The position numbers and the translations under genes were made by a program. This document shows, piece by piece, positions 6,861-14,912 of a stretch of 64,000 nt of DNA (position 1 is its first letter; each line of letters opens with the position of its first letter). The notes below the pieces were generated by a model. It saw only the letters and a list, made by a program, of their open reading frames with translations. It ran no database searches and was not told where the DNA came from. Origin of the DNA: Rhodohalobacter sp. 614A (GTDB lineage Bacteria; Bacteroidota; Rhodothermia; Balneolales; Balneolaceae); the NCBI RefSeq assembly GCF_021462415.1, contig NZ_JAKEDS010000002.1, positions 682,001-746,000 of the forward strand. The letters run 5' to 3'.

Positions 6861-8297
6861 TCAAAAAGAAACTTCTTCTTCTTTAGTTTCACAATTTGTT
6901 AATTCTAAATTTGAATGAATTTGGACTAAACTTTCAGGAGCTGTTAAAAAATCAGCAATAGTCTTGGTTAATTTTTCCTTATCACTTCGATAAACTCCAT
7001 ATTTTTCAATTTTGTCTGTTATATCGATTGAGTTGTATGTTATTTCTTCAATAACTTGAACCTCAGTGTCTCCTGAAACACGTGATTTTCTGGTTGTCTT
7101 TGAGGCACTTACATCTACATCACAATATTCATCATTTTCAGATGGTATGTAGATTAGTTCATAATTCTGTTCAGAAAGCAGGTTTTGGATAAATTCAAAT
7201 GACTTTCTGTACTCGGTTATTTTTCTTAGTTGAAGTACATTTTCTAAACAATGTTTTTTAGTTCTATCAAATCTGAACAGGCCTTTTGAATCAAAATAAA
7301 TCTCAAATAAAATTCCATTCAATACGTGGTTTTCATGGTTCTCATTGTACTTACCAATATTGAGGTTAATGTTTTCCATAAATTCTACAGCTTTAAACGC
7401 AGCCCCACTTGCTTGTAATAGGTTTCTGCCCAAAAGAAATTTTTCATTTTTATTTAAGCTGTCACATGAGATATTTAATAATTGTTGTATTGCTGGGTTT
7501 TGAATATCCCAATCATATGATTTAACCTTCATGATTAATTCACCAAACTTTCCTGCTGGTTCGTATAGTGAGTCTTTAACAACCTTCTCGTCATAAGGAA
7601 TAGTTTGAGAATACACCAATTGCCCAGTGTTAAAATAAAAGTCACCAATAAGTGAAGTATGCTCCCAAGAGGTTTGTCTACCTCCGCTTAGATTAAAAAC
7701 TGTTTTCCTGACTTTTTTAAATAACTCTTCAACGAAAATGCCTTCTCGTCCTAAATATCTCAATAGAGATCCTGTATATATGCTGTTTCCTTCAAAACCA
7801 ATATCACTTGCGCCTTCATTTGGAGAGGTTGAAAAAGCAAGAAGAGTTCCTCTAGGTGCTTGAATAGGAGAAAATCCGATGTTTCCACTTCTATCAAAGC
7901 TTTTTCTACAAGCATCCATTATAACTATATTTACTTTATCGGTATGCTTTTTAAGGATGTCGAGAATTTCATTTAATCTGATACAAGTTCTAGAAAAGTA
8001 ATGTTTACTGTTAGTGCTTAATAATTGAGAATCAATTGCAGCTAAATAGTTTTCCCCATCAATTTCTAAACCATGTCCAGCGAAATAAAATATTGATGCA
8101 TCGTAATCAATAATTTTATTTTCAAACTCTTCCAAAATTTCAGAATACTGTTCAGATTTACAGTTAGTTTTTAAAATCACGTCATATTGAAGCTTGGTAA
8201 ATATTTCAGCAATTGCGTTTGCATCATTTACTGCATTTGTAAGTTTTGCAGATGCTTCATAGTCATTATTACCTATTACTAATGCTAGTGTTTTCAC
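6861..8297 (-). CDS. Caspase-like (peptidase C14 / metacaspase) protein
   Basis: This is a 478-residue protein. Residues 1-220 form a caspase p20-like domain: LALVIGNNDYE at the start, IFYFAGHGLEIDGENYL with catalytic His75, and VNIVIMDACRKSF with catalytic Cys130, followed by LLAFSTSPNEGASD and SIYTGSLLRYL. Both dyad residues are intact, so an active Cys protease is expected. The C-terminal 250 residues are helical then beta-rich and unassigned, perhaps a sensor or regulatory part. There is no signal peptide, so it is cytoplasmic. It leads the cassette between attC sites 6 and 5, with the Ymh/HEPN-like gene behind it. Prokaryotic caspases next to effector genes are a known theme of biological conflict systems. 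Confidence 0.85.
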   Translation of the reverse strand: MKTLALVIGNNDYEASAKLTNAVNDANAIAEIFTKLQYDVILKTNCKSEQYSEILEEFENKIIDYDASIFYFAGHGLEIDGENYLAAIDSQLLSTNSKHYFSRTCIRLNEILDILKKHTDKVNIVIMDACRKSFDRSGNIGFSPIQAPRGTLLAFSTSPNEGASDIGFEGNSIYTGSLLRYLGREGIFVEELFKKVRKTVFNLSGGRQTSWEHTSLIGDFYFNTGQLVYSQTIPYDEKVVKDSLYEPAGKFGELIMKVKSYDWDIQNPAIQQLLNISCDSLNKNEKFLLGRNLLQASGAAFKAVEFMENINLNIGKYNENHENHVLNGILFEIYFDSKGLFRFDRTKKHCLENVLQLRKITEYRKSFEFIQNLLSEQNYELIYIPSENDEYCDVDVSASKTTRKSRVSGDTEVQVIEEITYNSIDITDKIEKYGVYRSDKEKLTKTIADFLTAPESLVQIHSNLELTNCETKEEEVSF

Positions 8298-8325
8298 AAG
8301 AGATGGATTAAATATTTATTAAGGG

Positions 8326-8416
8326 CCATAACGGCCTTGGGCATATGCAGCGAGGCGACCAACACAAAAGTTAAGCAACCAACAGCTAACTCGACTGCAT
8401 GATGCCCTTGTTATAC
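8326..8416 (-). other. attC recombination site 6
   Basis: The cores are CCATAAC (8326-8332) and GTTATAC (8410-8416). The arm GGGCATATGCAGCGAG and the reverse-complemented right arm GGGCATCATGCAGTCGAG pair with extra bases on the right arm. The site lies between the caspase-like gene start and the end of the toxin gene. Confidence 0.88.
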
Positions 8417-8428
8417 CAAATACAGCGA

Positions 8429-8824
8429 TTAAACTGTGTATTCAATTAATTCCAGCTTCTTAATAAACCGAAAATCTTTCCGGTTTTTGGATAGTAAAGG
8501 GATTTCGAGGGTCAAGGCTGTAGATGCAATCAACATATCCGGAATCAGTACACCATGACTCAAACGATATTTTTTAAAAAGATCAACAGCAATCTCCGAA
8601 GTTGATTTACTTAATTGAATAATCTCAAAATTGGTCAAGAATTTTTGAAGGGATTTCAAATCGGTCTTATTCTCACAGCCCACCATCAGTTCAAGCTGAG
8701 TAACTACACTAATTGCTAGTATGTGATCAGCCTCAAGATTTTTCAGGAATCCTTTCGTTTTTTCAACTCCACGACTGTAATCAATAAGAACGTCAGTGTC
8801 GATAAGCAACAATCCGGCAGCCAT
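8429..8824 (-). CDS. PIN-domain toxin (VapC family)
   Basis: This 131-residue PIN protein has the expected acidic residues: LLIDTDVLIDYSRG near the N-terminus, TQLELMVGC with the conserved Glu, and LIPDMLIASTAL with the conserved Asp, ending in KNRKDFRFI. VapC-type PIN toxins are Mg2+-dependent RNases that act on tRNA or rRNA. The ATG lies 2 bp beyond the stop of the antitoxin gene, the usual antitoxin-first arrangement. It is the rightmost cassette cargo before attC 6; toxin-antitoxin pairs are common stabilisers of cassette arrays. Confidence 0.88.
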   Translation of the reverse strand: MAAGLLLIDTDVLIDYSRGVEKTKGFLKNLEADHILAISVVTQLELMVGCENKTDLKSLQKFLTNFEIIQLSKSTSEIAVDLFKKYRLSHGVLIPDMLIASTALTLEIPLLSKNRKDFRFIKKLELIEYTV

Positions 8825-8826
8825 GT

Positions 8827-9063
8827 TTATGGATTAGACCACTGTGATTTGCGAACCTTCCTGACCCATGCAGTGCTATCCTGCATATCTTCCCGATCTT
8901 TCCACATACCAAAAAACGAACTCTCTAAAATGCTTTTCTTTGTTGATTTTTTTGTCTCATCCTTTACATATCGCTCATAAAGAAAATCCACAAAATCCTG
9001 GGCTTGCTGTTTTGCCTCAGGAGGTAGCTTTTTAATTTTTTTTGAAACCGTTGATTCACTCAT
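8827..9063 (-). CDS. DUF2281-type antitoxin
   Basis: This 78-residue protein has the DUF2281 pattern: IKKLPPEAKQQAQDFVDFLYERY near the N-terminus, then a Lys-rich linker and a Trp-containing C-terminus (FFGMWKDREDM). DUF2281 proteins are usually partners of PIN toxins, binding the toxin and repressing the operon. It is first in the toxin-antitoxin operon; the toxin starts 2 bp later. It lies about 95 bp inside the right boundary of the cassette array. Confidence 0.82.
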   Translation of the reverse strand: MSESTVSKKIKKLPPEAKQQAQDFVDFLYERYVKDETKKSTKKSILESSFFGMWKDREDMQDSTAWVRKVRKSQWSNP

Positions 9064-9156
9064 AGTAAAAATGTTTATGTGTAATCTAATAAATGAATGC
9101 TAAAGATGAGAAAAAATTGTTCGGGCTGTTTCAACCTACATGAAATTTCTCCTTGG

Positions 9157-9212
9157 GTATAACATATAATTAAGCGGATTTCACAATCCGTTCGAATATG
9201 ACGCATAATATT
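9157..9212 (-). other. Decayed attC-like site at right edge of the array
   Basis: A core GTATAAC (9157-9163) is followed by an AAGCGGATT...AATCCGTTCG hairpin (about 9173-9195), and the other core has drifted to GCATAAT. Read leftward, the site ends in GTTATAC, identical to the right core of site 6 (8410-8416). It is much shorter (about 56 bp) than the other sites and could be a worn attC or an attI remnant. It separates the array from the sucD terminator. Confidence 0.45.
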
Positions 9213-9310
9213 TTAAACCCTCAAAAAAACCAAGTAAGAGGAAGTTTTTTCAATGTTATGCAAATTTATGCATGCATGAATGTTGCATAATATGATTGAT
9301 TAAATTTTCA

Positions 9311-9354
9311 ACAAACAAAAAAAGCCATCCAGGAACAAACCCGGATGGCTTTTT
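9311..9354 (-). terminator. Rho-independent terminator of sucD
   Basis: The stem AAAAAGCCATCC / GGATGGCTTTTT (9319-9330 with 9343-9354) is followed leftward by a T-rich run. It lies about 22 bp beyond the sucD stop codon. Confidence 0.85.
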
Positions 9355-9376
9355 GAATTTCAGTTGAGTCAGGAAT

Positions 9377-10246
9377 CTATCCCAATAACTCTTTTAGTGT
9401 AATGCCAATTTCGGCGGGGCTTTCGGCTACGGTTACGCCGGCATCTTTTAAGGCTTGTTTCTTATCTGCGGCAGTACCTTTTCCGCCGGAGATGATGGCG
9501 CCTGCGTGGCCCATTCGTCGGCCGGGAGGGGCGGTGCTTCCGGCAATAAATGCTACAACCGGTTTGTCCACATTTTCTTTAATGTAAGCCGCGGCTTCTT
9601 CCTCGGCAGATCCGCCAATTTCACCAATCAGCACAATCGCTTCGGTGTCGGGATCGTCCTGGAACAGTTTTACGGCATCGGTGTGGGTGGTTCCAATCAC
9701 GGGGTCACCGCCAATTCCGATCGCGGTACTTTGTCCGAGTCCGGCTTTGGTCAGCTGGTCAACCGCTTCGTAGGTCAGCGTTCCGGAACGGGAGATTAGT
9801 CCAACACTTCCGGGCGTAAAAATCATGCCGGGCATAATGCCGACTTTTGCCTCGCCGGGAGTAATCACGCCGGGGCAGTTCGGGCCAACCAATGTAGCTC
9901 CGTGATTCTTGCAAATCTGCTTCGCTTTCACCATATCCTGAACGGGAATTCCCTCGGTAATACAGATAATCACTTTGATGCCGGACACAGCGGCTTCAAT
10001 AATGGCATCGGCCGCAAACGGAGGCGGTACAAAAATAACCGATGTATTCGCTTCCTCTTCTTTAACAGCATCGGAAACCGTGTTAAAAACGGGTTTCTCG
10101 AGATGGGTTTGTCCGCCTTTTCCGGGCGTTACACCGCCAACTACATTCGTTCCGTATTCGATCATCTGGCCGGCATGGAACGTTCCCTCGCTACCGGTAA
10201 AGCCTTGTACAATCAGGCGGGTTTCATTACCAACTAATACACTCAT
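9377..10246 (-). CDS. sucD: Succinyl-CoA ligase (ADP-forming) subunit alpha
   Basis: This 289-residue protein is of normal family length. The N-terminal CoA-binding Rossmann domain has [15 protein letters not shown] (residues 11-25). The [12 protein letters not shown] segment (121-132) and the phosphohistidine loop [10 protein letters not shown] (His247) are intact. The enzyme converts succinyl-CoA to succinate with nucleotide formation in the TCA cycle and needs the beta subunit SucC, which is not next to it. It has its own terminator at 9311-9354. It is the first clear core gene to the right of the cassette array. Confidence 0.97.
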   Translation of the reverse strand: MSVLVGNETRLIVQGFTGSEGTFHAGQMIEYGTNVVGGVTPGKGGQTHLEKPVFNTVSDAVKEEEANTSVIFVPPPFAADAIIEAAVSGIKVIICITEGIPVQDMVKAKQICKNHGATLVGPNCPGVITPGEAKVGIMPGMIFTPGSVGLISRSGTLTYEAVDQLTKAGLGQSTAIGIGGDPVIGTTHTDAVKLFQDDPDTEAIVLIGEIGGSAEEEAAAYIKENVDKPVVAFIAGSTAPPGRRMGHAGAIISGGKGTAADKKQALKDAGVTVAESPAEIGITLKELLG

Positions 10247-10390
10247 GAAACAGGTTAATTCGTTTGTTTTTTCGGGTTTTATTGATTCGGTCTGAATATA
10301 CCATCATTGGGAATCATTGCCAAAGTAATAGGTTGTTGAGTAAGCCATTTAACAAGATTATACGCTGATTCTAATTACAGATGTTTTGCC

Positions 10391-10439
10391 CTCTTACTTT
10401 TGAATCGTCAAAAGTAAGCAAAAACTCACGGCTGTGAAG
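10391..10439. repeat. Intergenic repeat copy 1
   Basis: A perfect 10-bp stem CTTACTTTTG/CAAAAGTAAG (10393-10402 with 10409-10418) is followed by AAAAACTCACGGCTGTGA (10420-10437). The same 18 bases recur exactly at 10879-10896 after a similar CTTTTG-type hairpin. Confidence 0.7.
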
Positions 10440-10746
10440 AAAAAACGGTGGGTGTTAGCTCAGCATGGCAACCTTCCCCGACGGTTCGGGACGCGGCGAA
10501 TGGTCCATAGCGCTTAGAGTTAGATTTTGGTTTATCACCGGTAACGAAGGCTGCCCTCTATGCTTCGCCAATTCCCCTTGTTTCCGTTTTTTCTTCAAGG
10601 CCGAATGGTTTGAAGCTTGAAATCGTGATTCAGGCTTCCGCGGGAATAGCGGGAAGGATAATCCGAGAGGTACGCAAGAACTGAAATCTCGTAATCCCAT
10701 TGAAAACATAGAACGTGGTTATCTCTATTCCCGATGTGCTTTTTGG

Positions 10747-10773
10747 GTACCTTTTTTCAGATAAAAAAGGTAC
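10747..10773. repeat. Perfect 11-bp hairpin
   Basis: GTACCTTTTTT (10747-10757) pairs with AAAAAAGGTAC (10763-10773) across a 5-base loop. It could act as a bidirectional terminator or be part of the local repeat element. Confidence 0.6.
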
Positions 10774-10850
10774 GATCCCTAACTTGGGTAAAACTCAGAT
10801 GAATATTGACAAGGTAAAACAGTGATATAAATAATAACCTTCATATTTCT

Positions 10851-10899
10851 CTTGTCCTTTTGGGCCGCCAAAAGAACGAAAAACTCACGGCTGTGATGG
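10851..10899. repeat. Intergenic repeat copy 2
   Basis: An imperfect CCTTTTGG/CCAAAAG hairpin is followed by the exact 18-base sequence shared with copy 1 (10879-10896). The two copies are 459 bp apart in direct orientation. Confidence 0.7.
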
Positions 10900-11210
10900 C
10901 TTCCGGGCAATCGGAGCACCGGCACGTGTACACAACACGAATGTCTCACTTCGTGAGCCGGTGTTGCGATTTCTCACGTGCTGTTATGCTTCTCATGCGA
11001 CTCCTCCATCCATCAAGGCCGAAGTAGTTGCTTGCCATAAACACACTTCTGTATTCTGAAACCTGCAATCTGCATTCTTCAATCACTCCTCGCGGGCCAT
11101 TCCCCTCAATTCCCCCTTCCAAGGGGAACTCTTATTTCGTCATTCGTAAATCCTTGTTCGATATTCAATATTCGTTTTATCTAGCCCCCAAATTTCCCTA
11201 TCATTTCACT

Positions 11211-13223
11211 ATGATATCAGACGATAAAAAAGAGGAAATTCGTGCGGCGGCGGACATCGTGGATGTGGTCGGCGATTATGTGAAGCTTAAGAAATCGGGC
11301 GGCGGATTTGTGGGGCTGTGTCCGTTTCATGATGAGAATACGCCTTCGTTTCATGTGACGCCTCGTCTCGGTATCTACAAATGTTTTGGGTGCGGCGAAA
11401 GCGGCGATGTTTTCAACTTTGTGATGGAAATGGAAGGCATCGGATTTCCGGAAACGCTCCGAACACTCGCCGAACGGTACGGAATTGATATTCCGGAGGA
11501 TCATTCCGAGGAAGACAGCCAGGAAACCAAAAAGCGGGAGGGAGTGCTTCATGCATTGAAGTTTGCCGGACTGTTTTATCATCGCCAGTTGCTGGAATCT
11601 CCCGAAGCAGAGAAAGCCCGTTCCTATCTCGACGGCCGCGGATATCCCATGAAAATCTGGAAGAATTTCGGATTGGGATATGCACCCAGCGGATCCGCTC
11701 TTTTGAAGGAAGCTCAAAAAGAGGGAATCGAAGAGGAGTATCTGCTTGAAGCCGATCTGATCAAACCTAGCAACCGAGGCGACGGTTACTTTGATTCGTT
11801 TCGCGACCGGCTGATGTTTCCAATCTTCAATCCATCAGGAAAACTGATTGCGTTTGCCGGACGAATTCTGAATGAGAATAAGAAGACGGCGAAGTATATC
11901 AACTCCTCCCAAACCATTGTCTACAACAAAAGTGAGGTTGTTTACGGTGTTAATTTTGCGAGAAATGACATTCGCAAAGAGGAAGAGGTGATCCTGGTGG
12001 AAGGTTACACGGACGTCATTACGATGCATCAAAAGGGAATCAAAAATGTGGTGGCATCGAGCGGTACATCGCTGACCTCCGGACAGATTAAGATTTTACA
12101 GCGGTATGGAAATCGTATCGTCATGATTTATGATGCGGATAACGCCGGACAAACCGCGATGGAACGCGGAATGAATATTGCGTTGGAGCAGGGAATGGAA
12201 GTGAAGCTGATGGAACTGCCCGAAGGTGAAGATCCCGATTCGTTTGTGAAGCAGTACGGGAAAGAATCGTTCAACGATTTCAAGAAAGAGCATGCTGAAG
12301 ATTTTATCACCTTTACCATTCACAAAGCGGAAAATGCCGGACGAATGGAAAGTCCCGGGGACCGATCATCTGTCATCAAACAAATTTTAGATAGCATCGC
12401 ACGAATTCCGGAAGAATTGGATCGTCAGGTGTACGTTCAGCATCTCCATCAAAAAACACAGGTGTACCGAAAGGGATCGGATCGCGAGCTTTTTCAACAG
12501 CTTGACCTGATTCTGAGTGAACGGCAAAAGCAGCAGCGATTTGAAAAGAGAAGAGAAGATTTCTCGCGACAACGAAATGCAGAATCATCGGTTCCGATGC
12601 AGGATGAACAACCAAGTCACCCGGCGGATCAAAAAGAAGTTCGAACTCGAAAACGTCCCCATTATGAATTGGAAATTATTCGACTGTTGCTTCAATTCGG
12701 AGAAAATATGCGGCGATTTATCGGGCACAACATCGGGGAGGATCATTTTGAAGATGAACAGGTGCGAACTTTTTTCAGTGACATCATGAAACGGCATGTG
12801 GATGGAGAAGACATCAGCGTGGATCATTACATGAATCGCGAGAGCCCGTATCCTGCGTTATTGGGAGATATTTTAGTGGACCGGCATACCATCAGCGAGA
12901 AGTTTGCCAAGCGTACGGGCAGTGAATTCAAAAAAGACAAAAACCCGATTTTGTCGGCAAAATCTGCCATGAAGCCATTGAGGCTTTATTACTGTGAACG
13001 GCGTAAAGAAGAGATTTCAAGAAAAATTGCGAATGCTTCCACTGAAGAAAAAGAGAAGATGATGAGCATGTTGAGCAAGCTTCAGAAGGAAATCACACGA
13101 ATAAAAAAAACAACGGCTGACGATCTTTTTGACAACCCCGACTTCCTGAATGACGAAAAGATGAAGGGAAGTGAGACGTTTGAGTACAAGATGAAAAACA
13201 GCATAGAGAGAAATTCCGGCTGA
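11211..13223 (+). CDS. dnaG: DNA primase
   Basis: This 670-residue protein starts from the ATG at 11211. An in-frame ATG at 11028 would add 61 residues unlike any primase, so it was rejected. The N-terminal CHC2 zinc finger has Cys37, His40, Cys58 and Cys61 (LCPFHDENTPSF, YKCFGCGESGDVF). The catalytic TOPRIM domain has VILVEGYTDV (Glu264) and MIYDADNAG (Asp308, Asp310). The C-terminal 150 residues are helical, as expected for the helicase-binding domain. It makes RNA primers at replication forks. It stands alone, with a repeat-rich leader upstream and a shared terminator region downstream. Confidence 0.96.
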   Translation: MISDDKKEEIRAAADIVDVVGDYVKLKKSGGGFVGLCPFHDENTPSFHVTPRLGIYKCFGCGESGDVFNFVMEMEGIGFPETLRTLAERYGIDIPEDHSEEDSQETKKREGVLHALKFAGLFYHRQLLESPEAEKARSYLDGRGYPMKIWKNFGLGYAPSGSALLKEAQKEGIEEEYLLEADLIKPSNRGDGYFDSFRDRLMFPIFNPSGKLIAFAGRILNENKKTAKYINSSQTIVYNKSEVVYGVNFARNDIRKEEEVILVEGYTDVITMHQKGIKNVVASSGTSLTSGQIKILQRYGNRIVMIYDADNAGQTAMERGMNIALEQGMEVKLMELPEGEDPDSFVKQYGKESFNDFKKEHAEDFITFTIHKAENAGRMESPGDRSSVIKQILDSIARIPEELDRQVYVQHLHQKTQVYRKGSDRELFQQLDLILSERQKQQRFEKRREDFSRQRNAESSVPMQDEQPSHPADQKEVRTRKRPHYELEIIRLLLQFGENMRRFIGHNIGEDHFEDEQVRTFFSDIMKRHVDGEDISVDHYMNRESPYPALLGDILVDRHTISEKFAKRTGSEFKKDKNPILSAKSAMKPLRLYYCERRKEEISRKIANASTEEKEKMMSMLSKLQKEITRIKKTTADDLFDNPDFLNDEKMKGSETFEYKMKNSIERNSG

Positions 13224-13238
13224 TTTTCATCAAAAATA

Positions 13239-13278
13239 AAAACCCACAGGTATCATCTCTAAAATACTCTGTGGGTTT
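13239..13278 (-). terminator. Terminator between convergent dnaG and OMP gene
   Basis: The stem AACCCACAG (13241-13249) / CTGTGGGTT (13269-13277) has an AT-rich run ATAAAAA on the left, which becomes a T-tract for the leftward gene. It may also serve dnaG. Confidence 0.75.
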
Positions 13279-13301
13279 GGTGTGATGGGTAATAAATGTG
13301 G

Positions 13302-13886
13302 TTAGTTCACATAAATACGTGCCCCAAATGTTACGGCTTCCAGATATTCCGCATCATCATTTAAGGGGATGTCACCTTCCAGCATTAAATCAACCGGGGC
13401 ATTTTCAATGTGGTAGTCAATGCCAATCGGCAGTAAAAATGCATTCGAAGTCACATCTTCAGAAATGAATACCGGTTGGTAGTTGAGTCCGCCGTATAAG
13501 CTGATGGGATGAAAATCTTTACTGATATTTAATCCGAATTTCAGCCCTGTGTCATACTGACTGTAAACACCGGCAAGTAGTGCCGCAGAAAGATCGGAAT
13601 TGGGTTCCGATACCAGGTTAAATTCAAGGTGGCCGCCGATATAAACATCATCCTGGAAAGCACCCACTTTAAAATGTCCTGTGATGCCGTGGGTCAGTCC
13701 GTATGCGCCTCGGAATATCATCATGAAGTCTTCCTGCTCGGTTAAGGCTACCGGTTGTAACCCTATGGCAAACGTGCCTTCCTGAAGAGTTTGGGCGTTT
13801 GAAAAGAAACCATCCTGAGCTTTGGCGGTTTCGGTTACTGAGACGAAACATAGTGTAATCGCCGCAAATAGTAATAGCTTTTTCAT
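13302..13886 (-). CDS. Secreted outer-membrane beta-barrel-like protein
   Basis: This is a 194-residue protein with a Sec signal peptide (MKKLLLFAAITLCFVSVTETAKA, cleavage near residue 23). The mature part is a run of amphipathic strands (FAIGLQPVAL, GHFKVGAFQ, VYIGGHLEF, LKFGLNIS, SLYGGLNYQ, VTFGARIYVN), and the C-terminal strand is of outer-membrane barrel type. No enzyme motif is visible. It is a single-gene unit that ends at the terminator at 13239-13278. The specific function is not recognised. Confidence 0.7.
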   Translation of the reverse strand: MKKLLLFAAITLCFVSVTETAKAQDGFFSNAQTLQEGTFAIGLQPVALTEQEDFMMIFRGAYGLTHGITGHFKVGAFQDDVYIGGHLEFNLVSEPNSDLSAALLAGVYSQYDTGLKFGLNISKDFHPISLYGGLNYQPVFISEDVTSNAFLLPIGIDYHIENAPVDLMLEGDIPLNDDAEYLEAVTFGARIYVN

Positions 13887-14124
13887 AAAAATAATTTAGT
13901 TCAAGTTCACAATCTTAGAGTAAAAAAATGATGTTATGTTCCAATTTCTTATGGGTTTAAAGTGATTTTTTAAACGAAGAAGAAATGACCGCCGGGATTT
14001 TAAATCTATAACCGGAACAAAACGATGAAAAAAATGCTCTCTTAACTGCCTGGTACTTATAAAAACTTGAAATTTATAGCACTTCGAATTACTATAAATA
14101 ATTCCATAACCTAATAGAAAACAA

Positions 14125-14715
14125 ATGAATAAGTCTATCTTAACACTCTCTATTCTATTTTTATTGACGGCAAACTTTGCCTATTCCCAAGACATGTCAG
14201 ACGAAGAAGTGGATGATAAAGGATTCTATCTTGGAGCTTCGTTGATGGGAACCAGTTTTGATATCCCCGATTTTTTTGATGACAAACACACAGGCGGAGG
14301 CATAGCCTTGAAGGCGGGATATAATTTTAGTACAAACTTTGCCATCTTTGCTAATCTTGACGGATCCAACATGAGTCCTGATGATGGGGATGATTATACA
14401 CTGGCCCATTTCGATTTGGGAGTGGAAGGACGGCTTGGAGATAGCAGCAGTAGTTTTCGTCCCTATGGACGGGCTTCATTTCTTGGCGTAGCCGCTACAT
14501 TTGAAAGTGAGGAAGGGGATGCGGAAATCAGTGGCGGCGGTTTTGGAGCCGGGGTTGGCCTTTATTATTTCGTCAATAACCACTTTGCATTTGAGGTCGG
14601 ATATACTCACAGTTGGATAAATATTAATGAAGTGTCATTCGGGTCCATTTCTGTTGAGATTGAAGAAACTGCTAATTCGGGAAGACTGGGATTAGGCTTT
14701 TCCTATCATTTCTAA
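14125..14715 (+). CDS. Outer membrane beta-barrel protein (OmpA/OmpX-like barrel)
   Basis: This is a 196-residue protein with a signal peptide (MNKSILTLSILFLLTANFAYS) and a mature part made of about eight strands with Gly/aromatic alternation (GFYLGASLMG, GIALKAGYNF, FRPYGRASFLG, GFGAGVGLYYFV, AFEVGYTHSW, GRLGLGFSYHF). It ends in Phe, the typical outer-membrane sorting residue. It resembles the OMP_b-brl family of small porin-like barrels. It is a single gene with its own terminator at 14742-14778. The ligand or role is unknown. Confidence 0.8.
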   Translation: MNKSILTLSILFLLTANFAYSQDMSDEEVDDKGFYLGASLMGTSFDIPDFFDDKHTGGGIALKAGYNFSTNFAIFANLDGSNMSPDDGDDYTLAHFDLGVEGRLGDSSSSFRPYGRASFLGVAATFESEEGDAEISGGGFGAGVGLYYFVNNHFAFEVGYTHSWININEVSFGSISVEIEETANSGRLGLGFSYHF

Positions 14716-14741
14716 ATCACTTGAAATTTTTAATGTGTTAT

Positions 14742-14778
14742 AAGGTTTTCCGGTGATCAATCGGGAAACCTTTTTTTT
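14742..14778 (+). terminator. Rho-independent terminator
   Basis: An AAGGTTTTCC...GGGAAACCTT stem is followed by eight T residues, 27 bp after the barrel gene. Confidence 0.85.
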
Positions 14779-14912
14779 ATCTGCCTTACAGAGAAAACGA
14801 TTTATGAATGCTGAATGTTAATTTCAGTGCGAATGGAACCATTTATTATCGTTAACTTCATTCGCATAACGAGTTTAAAATTTCTAACGAATCAACCAAA
14901 AAGAAGTATAAA

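Larger units (their letters stand above)
604..9212 (-). mobile_element. Integron cassette array without a visible integrase (CALIN-like)
   Basis: Six attC-like imperfect palindromes (604-693, 2085-2212, 4050-4171, 5588-5678, 5993-6082, 8326-8416) have RYYYAAC-like and GTTRRRY-like ends. They partition leftward genes into compact units with almost no other spacer. In all six the extra base in the L arm lies on the right-hand arm, so the sites share one orientation, the same as most genes. A decayed seventh site lies at 9157-9212. The integrase would be expected on the right, but sucD follows. No integrase gene is present in the window. Confidence 0.85.
10247..11210. other. Gene-poor stretch with repeats and hairpins
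   Basis: About 960 bp between sucD and dnaG hold no convincing gene. The stretch contains two copies of a short repeat (10391-10439 and 10851-10899), a perfect 11-bp hairpin at 10747-10773, and a nested set of inverted repeats at about 10915-10985 (CTCAC-TTC-GTGAG inside CACCGG/CCGGTG). The 84-codon frame at 10455-10709 is low-complexity and probably chance. Confidence 0.6.

Noticed and set aside
10455-10709. 84-codon minus-strand frame
   Set aside because: Proline/serine-rich, no motifs, and lies in the repeat-rich gene-free stretch; probably chance.
11028-11210. N-terminal extension of dnaG
   Set aside because: The 61 extra residues look unlike any primase, and the ATG at 11211 gives a standard start just before the zinc finger.
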